A program made the translations under genes and the position numbers. From Modestobacter sp. (GTDB lineage: Bacteria; Actinomycetota; Actinomycetes; Mycobacteriales; Geodermatophilaceae): 5,571 nucleotides of DNA. Shown piece by piece: positions 1 to 5,571 of this stretch. The stretch covers positions 1-5,571 of the forward strand of contig JAOPUQ010000351.1 in assembly GCA_025963425.1 (NCBI GenBank). The letters run 5' to 3'. How positions within the stretch are numbered: position 1 is the first letter of the stretch; every line of letters starts with the position of its first letter. The notes beneath the pieces were generated by a model that was not told the DNA's origin, ran no database searches, and saw nothing but the letters and a program-made list of their open reading frames with translations.

Positions 1-1388
1 CGTTCAACACCGAGAGCGCGCTGATCGAGCCCGCCCTGGCCGCCAAGTCCTTTCCCGGCCCGTACCGGATCGAGGCGTTCGACGAGACGGTGGCGGCCTC
101 GCTGACCCACAAGAGCCCCGTCGCGGCCTACCGCGGAGTCGGCTGGACCGCGGCGAACACGGTCCGCGAGATCATCATCGACGAGATCGCCCGCGAGCTG
201 GCCATCGACCCGAACGAGATCCGGCGGCGCAACATGCTGCGCCCCGACGAGCAGCCCTACCGCTCCATCACCGGGCAGGTGTACGACAGCGGCAGCTACA
301 TCGAGTCGCTGGAACTGGCGACCAACGCGGTCGACTACCCGGGCTTCCGCGCGCTGCAGGCCCGCCTGCGCGAGCAGGGGCGATACATCGGGCTGGGCAT
401 CAGTTCCTACGTCGAGCAGACCGCATGGGGCAGCGAATCCTCAGCTCAGGCCGGCACCCCGCTGCCCTCGCACGACAACTCCACCGTCACGGTGGACCCC
501 AGCGGCACGGTCACGGTCGCGGTGAGCACGTCCTGCCACGGCCAGGGTCACGAGACCTCCTACGCGCAGATCGTGGCCGACGGACTGGGCGTCGGCATGG
601 ACGACGTGAAGGTGATCTTCGGCGACACGCAGAGCGCGCCCTACGGGCTGGGCACCTACGCCAGTCGCAGCGCGGTCATCGGCGGGGCGACGGTGGCCCG
701 CGCCTCCGCCGACGTCCGCGAGCAGCTCCTCAAGGTCGCCGCGAACATGCTCGAGGCGAACGCGGACGACCTGCTCATCGAGGACGGCGTGATCTCCGTG
801 GCCGGCGCACCGACGGTGTCCAAGCCGCTGTCGGAGGTGGCGTACGCCGCCTATTGGGACTCCGAGGTGCGCTCGGAGGAGCCCCTGCTCACCTCGACCC
901 GGTTCTACGACCCGCCCGCGACCTACGCCAACGGCTGTGTCGTGGTGCTCACCGAGGTCGACGTCAAGACGGGCGCGGTCACTCTCGACCGCATCGTCGC
1001 GGTGGAGGACTGCGGCACGGTGATCAACCCGATGATCGTCGAGGCGCAGGTCCAGGGCGCGATCACCCAGGGCATCGGCGGCGCGCTGTACGAGGAGTTC
1101 ATCTACGGGGACGACGGGCAGCCGCTCACCACCACGTACATGGACTACCTCATCCCGACCTCCACCGACGTTCCGCCGATCGAGGTGCTCAGCCTCTGCT
1201 CGCCGTCGCCGTTCAGCGTCGGCGGCATCAAGGGCATGGGTGAGGGCGGGCAGATCGCGGCGCCCGCGGCGGTCGCCAACGCCGTCGCGGACGCACTCGC
1301 CCCGTTCAAGGTCCGGATCGAGCAGCTCCCGCTGGGCCCGGACTACGTCCTACGCCTCATCGGCGCCATCGGCGCTGACAAGTCCTGA
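1..1388 (+). CDS. Molybdenum hydroxylase large subunit (xanthine dehydrogenase/CoxL-like family), 3' part
   Basis: This is the C-terminal 461 residues of a molybdopterin-cytosine/guanine-dinucleotide-type hydroxylase large subunit; the first full codon is at position 3 and the stop is TGA 1386-1388. The family hydroxylates its substrate at a Mo centre and passes electrons to FAD and 2Fe-2S subunits, whose genes would be expected upstream. Family marks seen are the active-site loop AYRGVGW (126-146), the cofactor-binding motif GQGHE (540-554), GTYASRS (651-671), the EDCGTVINP region (from about 1008) and GGIKGMGEGG with the expected catalytic Glu at 1242-1244. Large subunits are usually about 750-800 residues, so roughly the first 300 are missing. 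The loop lacks the AYRCSFR signature whose Cys binds copper in form I CO dehydrogenase, so a CO substrate is unlikely. The substrate cannot be read from the sequence; a purine, aldehyde or N-heterocycle is possible. The downstream CoxD/E/F-type genes fit its maturation. No frameshift is seen. Confidence 0.93.
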   Translation, partial: FNTESALIEPALAAKSFPGPYRIEAFDETVAASLTHKSPVAAYRGVGWTAANTVREIIIDEIARELAIDPNEIRRRNMLRPDEQPYRSITGQVYDSGSYIESLELATNAVDYPGFRALQARLREQGRYIGLGISSYVEQTAWGSESSAQAGTPLPSHDNSTVTVDPSGTVTVAVSTSCHGQGHETSYAQIVADGLGVGMDDVKVIFGDTQSAPYGLGTYASRSAVIGGATVARASADVREQLLKVAANMLEANADDLLIEDGVISVAGAPTVSKPLSEVAYAAYWDSEVRSEEPLLTSTRFYDPPATYANGCVVVLTEVDVKTGAVTLDRIVAVEDCGTVINPMIVEAQVQGAITQGIGGALYEEFIYGDDGQPLTTTYMDYLIPTSTDVPPIEVLSLCSPSPFSVGGIKGMGEGGQIAAPAAVANAVADALAPFKVRIEQLPLGPDYVLRLIGAIGADKS

Positions 1389-1408
1389 CCCGCTCCACCC
1401 CTGCAGCG

Positions 1409-1448
1409 GTCACGGGCGGACCCGGCACCAGCCGGGTCCGCCCGTGAC
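1409..1448 (+). terminator. Perfect 18-bp intergenic hairpin (terminator, attenuator or mRNA stabiliser)
   Basis: Left arm 1409-1426 (GTCACGGGCGGACCCGGC) and right arm 1431-1448 are exact reverse complements around the loop ACCA. The hairpin begins 20 nt after the large-subunit stop and ends 14 nt before the Shine-Dalgarno of the ATPase gene. No T-run follows (TCCCTGCC), which is common for actinobacterial terminators. Because the next genes belong to the same functional unit, partial termination or protection of the upstream mRNA 3' end are both reasonable. The structure is plain in the sequence; its role is inferred. Confidence 0.7.
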
Positions 1449-1462
1449 TCCCTGCCCCGAGC

Positions 1463-1469
1463 AAGGAGG
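1463..1469 (+). promoter_or_regulatory. Strong ribosome binding site of the AAA+ ATPase gene
   Basis: AAGGAGG lies 8 nt before the ATG at 1478. It fixes that start and gives the accessory genes their own strong translation entry after the hairpin. Confidence 0.8.
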
Positions 1470-1477
1470 CACCGTCG

Positions 1478-2419
1478 ATGCAGCTCGAGAACGCCGTCAC
1501 CGTCGCCGCGGCCGAACCGGCCTGCCCTGTGGCGGGCGGACCCACCGATTCGGCTGCCGCGCTGACCGCTGCCCTGCGGACGACCGGATACCTGGCCGGT
1601 GAACAGGTGGCGCGGGCGGCATTCCTGGCCGTACGGATGGGCCGGCCATTGTTCTGCGAGGGCGAGCCGGGCACGGGGAAGACCGCCCTCGCCCAGGCAC
1701 TGGCCCAGGTGCTGGGCGCGGAACTGATCCGGTTGCAGTGTCACGACGGGATCGATGCGTCGCAGGCGCTCTACGACTGGGACTTCCCTCGCCAACTGCT
1801 GCACCTGCGGTCGCTGGAGGCCGCAGCGGGGTCGGGCCAGGACCGACTGGACGCCGGCGTGGTCGAGGCGTCGCTCTACGACCGCCGGTTCCTGCTGGCT
1901 CGGCCCATCCTGCGAGCCTTGCAGACCTCGCCGAGCGTGCTGCTGATCGACGAGGTCGACCGCGCCGATGACGAGTTCGAGGCCTTCCTGCTGGAGGTGC
2001 TCAGCGAGAACGCGGTCACCATCCCGGAGCTCGGCGAGGTCCGCGCGGCCACGCCTCCGCTGGTGGTCCTGACCTCCAACCGCACCCGCGAGGTGCACGA
2101 CGCGCTCAAGCGACGCTGCCTCTACCTGTGGCTCGACCACCCCGATGTCACCCGCGAGGTCGAGATCCTGCGCAGCCGCCTTCCCGGGCTCCCGGAGAGG
2201 CTGGCCGAGCAGGTCGCGGCCGCGGTGCACGAGTTGCGCGACATGGACCTGATCAAGCCGCCGGGGGTGGCCGAGTCCCTGGACTGGGCACAGGCACTGC
2301 TGCTGGTCGAGGCGACCCGGCTGGACCTCGACAGCGCCGCGGCCACGCTCGGCGCGGTGCTCAAGTACCGCGAGGACGCCGAGCGGGCCCTGCAGGCGAT
2401 GCGGTCCTTCCTCCCGTGA
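1478..2419 (+). CDS. coxD: MoxR/CoxD-type AAA+ ATPase, molybdoenzyme maturation chaperone
   Basis: This 313-residue protein is a complete MoxR-class AAA+ ATPase. Visible are Walker A GEPGTGKT (62-69, Lys68), Walker B VLLIDE (154-159, Asp158/Glu159), sensor 1 ending in Asn201 (VVLTSN), and a likely arginine finger in DALKRRC (208-214). A C-terminal helical lid follows to the end. CoxD of the aerobic CO dehydrogenase system is an ATP-dependent chaperone that helps sulfurate the Mo active site; MoxR proteins generally work with a VWA-domain partner, and one is encoded next door. The ATG at 1478 is preceded by AAGGAGG. The first 30 or so residues are Ala-rich with no motif and look like a variable N-terminal extension. 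The gene's stop overlaps the next start (GTGA at 2416-2419). The symbol is given by homology; the client enzyme here is probably the upstream hydroxylase. No signal peptide or membrane segment is seen, so it should be cytoplasmic. Confidence 0.92.
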   Translation: MQLENAVTVAAAEPACPVAGGPTDSAAALTAALRTTGYLAGEQVARAAFLAVRMGRPLFCEGEPGTGKTALAQALAQVLGAELIRLQCHDGIDASQALYDWDFPRQLLHLRSLEAAAGSGQDRLDAGVVEASLYDRRFLLARPILRALQTSPSVLLIDEVDRADDEFEAFLLEVLSENAVTIPELGEVRAATPPLVVLTSNRTREVHDALKRRCLYLWLDHPDVTREVEILRSRLPGLPERLAEQVAAAVHELRDMDLIKPPGVAESLDWAQALLLVEATRLDLDSAAATLGAVLKYREDAERALQAMRSFLP

Positions 2420-3615
2420 GCATCCCCCAGGCAGCGGTGCCTTCCGCGGTCCACCAGCCCCGGACCAACCCGGCGCCGACCGGTCCGGCCCCCGCGGGGC
2501 GCACAGCCGACGGCACGGTCGGGGTGCTGGTGGGGTTCACCGCGGTGCTGCGGCACGCGGGGCTGCCCGTGACGACCGAACGGGTGACGGCCTTCCTCCG
2601 TGCGGTCGGGGAATTCGACGTCACCGACCGCGCGGACACGTACTGGGCCGGCCGGCTCACCCTCTGCGCCGACCCCGACGACCTGCCCCGCTACGACCTG
2701 GCGTTCGAAACCTGGTTCGACCCGACCATCACCACTCGGATGGCCCCGCCGGACCCCGAGCGCCCCCTGCCGTCGCGGATGGCCGCGCTGACCGCCGCCC
2801 CGGACTCCCCGGGCGCCTCCGGCACCGAACCCGCACCGGAGGTCCCGGTCGCCGCTTCCGGCGCCGAACTGCTGCGCCATCAGGACCTCAGCGAGCTCAC
2901 CGCCGCCGAGCGTGAGCACCTGCGCCGGATGCTCGCGCAGCTGCGTCCCGAGTCCCCGACCCGCCGCTCGCGCCGCCGCCGGGCCGCGCGCCGCGGGGTC
3001 CCCGACCCTGCGCGGACGCTGCGCGCCGCACTGCATGCCCACGGTGAACTGGGCGCCCTCCGCCACCGCGACTGCTCGGTCCGGCCCCGCAAGGTCGTCC
3101 TGCTGATCGACGTCTCCGGCTCGATGGAGCCCTACGCGGGTGCGCTGCTGCGCTTCGCCCACGTCGTCACCCGGGCCGCACCGAACTCCACCGAGGTGTT
3201 CACACTGGGCACCCGGCTCACCCGCATCACCCGGGAACTGCGGCTCCGCGATCCCGAGGAGGCGCTCCGCGGCGCCGCCACGGCCATTCCGGACTGGTCC
3301 GGCGGCACCCGCCTCGGGGAAGTGCTGCGCGCCTTCCTCGAACGCTGGGGCCGGCGCGGCGCTGCCCGCCGCGCCGTCGTGGTGGTGTTCTCCGACGGGT
3401 GGGAACGTGACGACGCCGTTCTGCTCGGCGAGCAGGTCGCCCTGCTGTCCCGCTTGACCCACCGCTTGGTCTGGGTCAATCCGCACGCCGGGAAGACCGG
3501 CTACAGCCCGATCCAGGGCGGCATCGCCGCCGTCCTGCCACACCTCGACGATCTGCTCGCCGGCCACAGCCTGGCGACCCTGGAGAGCCTGCTCAAGGTG
3601 GTACGCGATGCGTGA
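2416..3615 (+). CDS. coxE: CoxE-type von Willebrand factor A domain protein
   Basis: The protein has 399 residues and belongs to the VWA_CoxE family, the usual partner of CoxD/MoxR ATPases in activating metalloenzymes. The N-terminal half holds the CoxE-typical segment YWAGRLTLCADPDDLPRYD (76-94). An Arg-rich linker (about 183-193) precedes the VWA domain. The metal-ion-dependent adhesion site is complete: DVSGS (Asp232, Ser234, Ser236), Thr298 in GGTRLG and Asp327 in FSDGWE. I chose the GTG at 2416 because it overlaps the ATPase stop as GTGA and sits just before the conserved domain. An in-frame start far upstream (2128) would run through the ATPase gene in another frame and is not credible. 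No good Shine-Dalgarno precedes the GTG, so translation is probably coupled. The first 30 or so residues are rich in Pro, Ala and Thr and probably disordered. A later start is possible, but no better one was found. Confidence 0.9.
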   Translation: MSIPQAAVPSAVHQPRTNPAPTGPAPAGRTADGTVGVLVGFTAVLRHAGLPVTTERVTAFLRAVGEFDVTDRADTYWAGRLTLCADPDDLPRYDLAFETWFDPTITTRMAPPDPERPLPSRMAALTAAPDSPGASGTEPAPEVPVAASGAELLRHQDLSELTAAEREHLRRMLAQLRPESPTRRSRRRRAARRGVPDPARTLRAALHAHGELGALRHRDCSVRPRKVVLLIDVSGSMEPYAGALLRFAHVVTRAAPNSTEVFTLGTRLTRITRELRLRDPEEALRGAATAIPDWSGGTRLGEVLRAFLERWGRRGAARRAVVVVFSDGWERDDAVLLGEQVALLSRLTHRLVWVNPHAGKTGYSPIQGGIAAVLPHLDDLLAGHSLATLESLLKVVRDA

Positions 3616-4771
3616 CGTGTTGGATCCCCTGACCACCTGGTGGCGCACGGGCGAACCGGCTGCGCTGGCCACAGTGGTTGCCACCTTCAGTTCTGCCCCG
3701 CGTCCGTCCGGCGCGTCCATGCTCGTCGGCCCGGCCGGCGAGGCCGTGGGGAGCGTGTCCGGAGGTTGCGTCGAGGGGGCGGTCTACGAACTGGGCCAGC
3801 AGGTCCTCGTCGACGGTCGCCCCGTGCTGCAGCGCTACGGCGTCTCCGACGACGACGCGTTCGCCGTCGGCCTGACCTGCGGCGGCATCATCGACATCTT
3901 CGTCGAGAAGGTCGATCCCACCACCTTCCCCGGTCTCGACGTCCTCGCCGAGGCGATCGGGGCAGGCTCACCGGTCGCCGTCGCGACCGTCGTCCGCGGA
4001 CCGGACCGGCACCGGGGCAGCCGGCTGGTCGTCCGCCCCATCGGAACCGAGGGAAGCACCGGGTCGGCCCGGCTGGACGAGGTGATCAGCGCCGACGCCC
4101 TGGGGCTGCTCGACGCAGGCCGCAACGGGATGCTGCACTACGGGGTCGACGGCCAGCGCCGTGGGGACGAGCTGGGCGTCTTCGTCGAGTCCTTCGCGCC
4201 GCCACCGCGCATGATCGTCTTCGGGGCCATCGACTTCGCCGCCGCCGCCGCCCGGATCGGCGCCTTCCTCGGCTACCGCGTCACCGTCTGCGACGCCCGC
4301 CCGGTCTTCGCGACCGCCACGCGCTTCCCCGGGGCCGACGAGGTGGTCGTCGAGTGGCCGCATCGCTACCTCGCCGCCGAGGCCGCCGCCGGCAACCTCG
4401 ACGCCCGCACCGTCCTGTGCGTGCTGACCCACGACCCGAAGTTCGACATCCCGCTCCTGGAGGTCGCCCTCCGGTTGCCGGAGGTCGGTTACATCGGCGC
4501 CATGGGCTCACGCCGCACCCACCACGACCGCCTCGCCCGCCTCCGGGAGGCCGGCCTCGCCGAACACGAGATCGAGCGGATGTCCTCCCCCATCGGTCTG
4601 GACCTCGGCGCGCGCACCCCGGAGGAGACGGCCGTGTCCATCGCCGCGGAGATCGTCCTGCACACCTGCGGGGGGAGCGCCCGGCGGCTCTCCGACCGGG
4701 AAGGCGTGATCCACCACCGGGACGGCGCGATCCACGACCGGGGCGGTGAGGTGATGCACACCAACGTCTGA
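3608..4771 (+). CDS. xdhC: XdhC/CoxF family protein, molybdenum cofactor insertion and maturation
   Basis: This 387-residue protein has both XdhC family domains. The N-terminal XdhC_CoxI domain carries SGGCVEG (51-57, Cys54) and TCGG (90-93, Cys91). The C-terminal Rossmann-like domain starts at IVFGAIDFA (203-211) and includes THDPKFD (274-280), GAMGSRRTH (297-305) and SPIGLDLGARTPEE (327-340). XdhC of Rhodobacter binds the Mo cofactor and promotes its sulfuration and insertion; CoxF of the CO dehydrogenase system is related. The protein should act in the cytoplasm on the hydroxylase encoded upstream. The ATG at 3608 overlaps the preceding stop by 8 nt and has AAGGTGG (3595-3601) 6 nt before it. 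The family C-terminus normally ends close to a motif like VIHHR; here it is followed by a near-copy of itself, giving a short His-rich tail (residues 367-387). The symbol is by homology; coxF would be equally fair given the neighbours. Confidence 0.92.
   Translation: MRDVLDPLTTWWRTGEPAALATVVATFSSAPRPSGASMLVGPAGEAVGSVSGGCVEGAVYELGQQVLVDGRPVLQRYGVSDDDAFAVGLTCGGIIDIFVEKVDPTTFPGLDVLAEAIGAGSPVAVATVVRGPDRHRGSRLVVRPIGTEGSTGSARLDEVISADALGLLDAGRNGMLHYGVDGQRRGDELGVFVESFAPPPRMIVFGAIDFAAAAARIGAFLGYRVTVCDARPVFATATRFPGADEVVVEWPHRYLAAEAAAGNLDARTVLCVLTHDPKFDIPLLEVALRLPEVGYIGAMGSRRTHHDRLARLREAGLAEHEIERMSSPIGLDLGARTPEETAVSIAAEIVLHTCGGSARRLSDREGVIHHRDGAIHDRGGEVMHTNV
4706..4747 (+). repeat. Tandem 21-bp direct repeat at the 3' end of the XdhC gene
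   Basis: Units 4706-4726 and 4727-4747 match at 17 of 21 positions. They share the cores GATCCAC and ACCGGG and are in frame. They encode VIHHRDG and AIHDRGG, residues 367-380, followed by EVMHTNV. The pattern looks like an in-frame duplication that lengthened the protein tail. Confidence 0.65.
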
Positions 4772-4896
4772 GCCCCCCACCGCCCTCGCCGTCCCGACAG
4801 GTGACGGCGCGCCACCGTCGCCGTACGTGTCCTCGTCGGGCCACCGGCAGAGACCGGCCGACGACCCACCGCACTGCACAACGCCGTTCAAGTCAT
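4772..4896. other. Intergenic leader before the glycine riboswitch
   Basis: There is no protein gene between the XdhC stop and the riboswitch. The stretch should contain the end of the molybdoenzyme transcript and the gcvP promoter. I see one hairpin (4800-4822, listed separately). The only promoter-like pair is GTGACG (4801-4806) and TACGTG (4824-4829) with a 17-nt spacer. It is a poor match to sigma-70 consensus and overlaps the hairpin, so I do not call it. Confidence 0.5.
4800..4822 (+). terminator. Candidate terminator hairpin after the XdhC gene
   Basis: GGTGACGG (4800-4807) pairs with CCGTCGCC (4815-4822), giving 8 bp with one G-U pair and a 7-nt loop, starting 28 nt after the stop codon. 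No T-run follows. Its position between a finished operon and a separately regulated gene fits termination, but the stem is short and such G+C-rich sequence forms chance hairpins easily. Confidence 0.35.
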
Positions 4897-5005
4897 CGCG
4901 GGAGATCCGGCCGCAGCCTTCACGGGCAGCCCGGAGCCGTAGGAGCAACTCCTCCCCAGGAATCTCTCAGGCAACCGCACCGCGGTGACAAGGCAACTCT
5001 GGAAA
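4897..5005 (+). promoter_or_regulatory. Glycine riboswitch, aptamer I
   Basis: Conserved glycine-aptamer blocks appear in the right order: GGGAGA (4900-4905) for the 5' P1 region, GCCGTAGGAGCAA (4936-4948; family consensus is close to GCCGAAGGAGCAA), AATCTCTCAGG (4961-4971) and ACTCTGGAAAG (4996-5006) for the 3' side. The element senses glycine in the nascent leader RNA. It lies directly upstream of a second aptamer and of gcvP, the usual target of this riboswitch class. The A-to-T change in the first core block is the only obvious departure. Confidence 0.93.
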
Positions 5006-5094
5006 GCGGTCTCGCAGCCAGCGGGACCCACCGAAGGGGCAAGCGGGGCGACCCGTGAATCTCTCAGGTTCCACGACAGAGCAGGGGAGACCGC
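5006..5094 (+). promoter_or_regulatory. Glycine riboswitch, aptamer II
   Basis: The second aptamer is closed by a perfect 8-bp P1 helix, GCGGTCTC (5006-5013) with GAGACCGC (5087-5094). Inside lie CACCGAAGGGGCAA (5029-5042), a small stem GCGGG/CCCGT (5043-5047 with 5052-5056) capped by a GCGA tetraloop, the block AATCTCTCAGG (5058-5068, identical to 4961-4971 in aptamer I) and GACAGAG (5075-5081). Tandem aptamers with almost no linker are typical of glycine riboswitches before gcv genes. They usually switch expression on when glycine is high. Confidence 0.92.
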
Positions 5095-5098
5095 CGCC

Positions 5099-5119
5099 CA
5101 GGCGCATACCCGCGCCCTG
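5099..5119 (+). promoter_or_regulatory. Expression-platform hairpin between riboswitch and gcvP
   Basis: GGCGC (5101-5105) pairs with GCGCC (5112-5116) around the loop ATACCC. Two more pairs, CA with TG, extend the stem past a bulged C at 5117. It sits between the second aptamer and the Shine-Dalgarno. No T-run follows, so control of translation is more likely than classical termination. The structure is seen, the role inferred. Confidence 0.4.
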
Positions 5120-5125
5120 ACTTCC

Positions 5126-5129
5126 GGAG
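5126..5129 (+). promoter_or_regulatory. Shine-Dalgarno of gcvP
   Basis: GGAG lies 6 nt before the TTG start at 5136 and supports that start. It is immediately followed by CTCC, which can pair with the 3' strand of aptamer II. Confidence 0.65.
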
Positions 5130-5135
5130 CTCCTC

Positions 5136-5571
5136 TTGTCGACAGCACTGCCCGTTGATTTCTCCCCTCTCCCGTTCACCGACCGACACATCGGTGTCGA
5201 CGACGCAGCCGTCGCCACCATGCTGGACGTACTGGGGCACCCCGACCTCGAGCGACTGGTCGATGCCGCCGTACCGGCCGCGATCCGGAGCGACCGGCCA
5301 CTGGCGCTGCCCGCGGCCCGCACCGAGCAGGAGGTGCTCGCCGCGTTGCGAGCGCTCGCCGCGGCAAACCGGCCCCACACCCAGATGATCGGGTTGGGCT
5401 ACGCCGACACGATCACCCCGCCGGTGATCCGGCGGAACATGCTGGAGTCCCCGGCCTGGTACACCGCTTACACGCCGTACCAGCCGGAGATAGCCCAGGG
5501 GCGGCTGGAGGCGCTGCTGACGTTCCAGACGGTGGTGGAGGACCTCACGGGGCTGCCCGTGGCCGGTGCGT
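5136..5571 (+). CDS. gcvP: Glycine dehydrogenase (decarboxylating), P-protein, N-terminal part
   Basis: The first 145 codons of the PLP-dependent P-protein of the glycine cleavage system are present; full-length proteins have about 950 residues, so the window end cuts the gene. The enzyme decarboxylates glycine and loads the aminomethyl group onto the lipoyl H-protein. Recognised segments are FTDRHIG (14-20), MIGLGYADT (84-92; many homologues have GQGYY here) and the highly conserved WYTAYTPYQPEIAQGRLEAL (108-127), then GLPVAGA at the cut. The start is well constrained: an in-frame TGA at 5118-5120 lies just upstream, TTG 5136 has GGAG 6 nt before it, and the first in-frame ATG (5220) would delete FTDRHIG. 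CTG 5148 is a weaker alternative. The glycine riboswitch directly upstream agrees with the assignment and indicates glycine-responsive control. Confidence 0.95.
   Translation, partial: MSTALPVDFSPLPFTDRHIGVDDAAVATMLDVLGHPDLERLVDAAVPAAIRSDRPLALPAARTEQEVLAALRALAAANRPHTQMIGLGYADTITPPVIRRNMLESPAWYTAYTPYQPEIAQGRLEALLTFQTVVEDLTGLPVAGA

Noticed and set aside
425..1243. 272-residue + strand frame inside the large-subunit gene
   Set aside because: It is an Arg/His/Gly-rich out-of-frame shadow; the large-subunit frame carries all the family motifs.
1..1388. Annotation as aerobic CO dehydrogenase large subunit CoxL
   Set aside because: The copper-binding Cys loop of form I CoxL is missing (AYRGVGW is found), so only the wider molybdenum hydroxylase family is claimed.
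1343..2230. 295-residue open frame on the - strand across the ATPase gene
   Set aside because: It overlaps the Walker A and B coding region of a clear AAA+ gene, also crosses the intergenic hairpin, and has no motif of its own.
2122..3720. 532-residue open frame on the - strand across the VWA gene
   Set aside because: It mirrors a well-supported CoxE-type gene with clear motifs. Its translation is low-complexity Gly/Arg/Ala-rich sequence with no recognisable domain, which is usual for antisense frames in very G+C-rich DNA.
4801..4829. Promoter-like pair GTGACG and TACGTG with a 17-nt spacer before the riboswitch
   Set aside because: The match is only partial in both boxes, and it overlaps a hairpin that may be a terminator. 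Chance matches of this quality are common, so it is not called.
4801..5058. 85-residue + strand frame in the intergenic region
   Set aside because: It runs through the conserved glycine riboswitch, which explains the conservation-like sequence; no ribosome binding site or protein motif supports it.
3608..5571. A metabolic link between the hydroxylase operon and glycine cleavage, such as purine breakdown to glyoxylate and glycine
   Set aside because: The substrate of the hydroxylase is unknown, and gcvP has its own riboswitch leader and probably its own promoter. Adjacency alone does not support a shared pathway.

Overview
The window is very G+C-rich, its codons mostly end in G or C, it uses GTG and TTG starts, and its genes overlap tightly. 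This points to an actinobacterium; family or genus cannot be fixed from this sequence. All genes supported here lie on the + strand.

Left part (1-4771): the end of a molybdenum hydroxylase locus. It opens inside the gene for a xanthine dehydrogenase/CO dehydrogenase-type large subunit (1-1388, 5' end missing). After an 89-nt gap holding a perfect 18-bp hairpin come three accessory genes: a MoxR/CoxD-type AAA+ ATPase (1478-2419), a CoxE-type von Willebrand A protein (2416-3615) and an XdhC/CoxF-type protein (3608-4771). The three accessory genes overlap by 4 and 8 nt, so they are probably one translationally coupled unit. The order large subunit-D-E-F matches the classical cox maturation module: ATPase plus VWA protein as a chaperone pair and XdhC/CoxF as the cofactor handler. 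The large subunit carries AYRGVGW in its active-site loop and not the AYRCSFR of true (form I) CO dehydrogenase. The substrate is therefore probably not CO; it could be a purine, an aldehyde or an N-heterocycle.

Middle (4772-5135): 364 nt without a protein gene. It holds a possible terminator hairpin for the molybdoenzyme operon and then a tandem two-aptamer glycine riboswitch (about 4897-5094), followed by a short expression platform.

Right part (5136-5571): the first 145 codons of gcvP, the glycine decarboxylase P-protein, starting at TTG and cut by the window end. The riboswitch should let glycine induce its own breakdown. An alternative pairing between the last aptamer's P1 strand and the gcvP start region suggests how it could act on translation.

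I did not find an undescribed system. The points most worth checking are the riboswitch expression platform, the intra-operon hairpin, the variant active-site loop and a duplicated His-rich tail on the XdhC protein.
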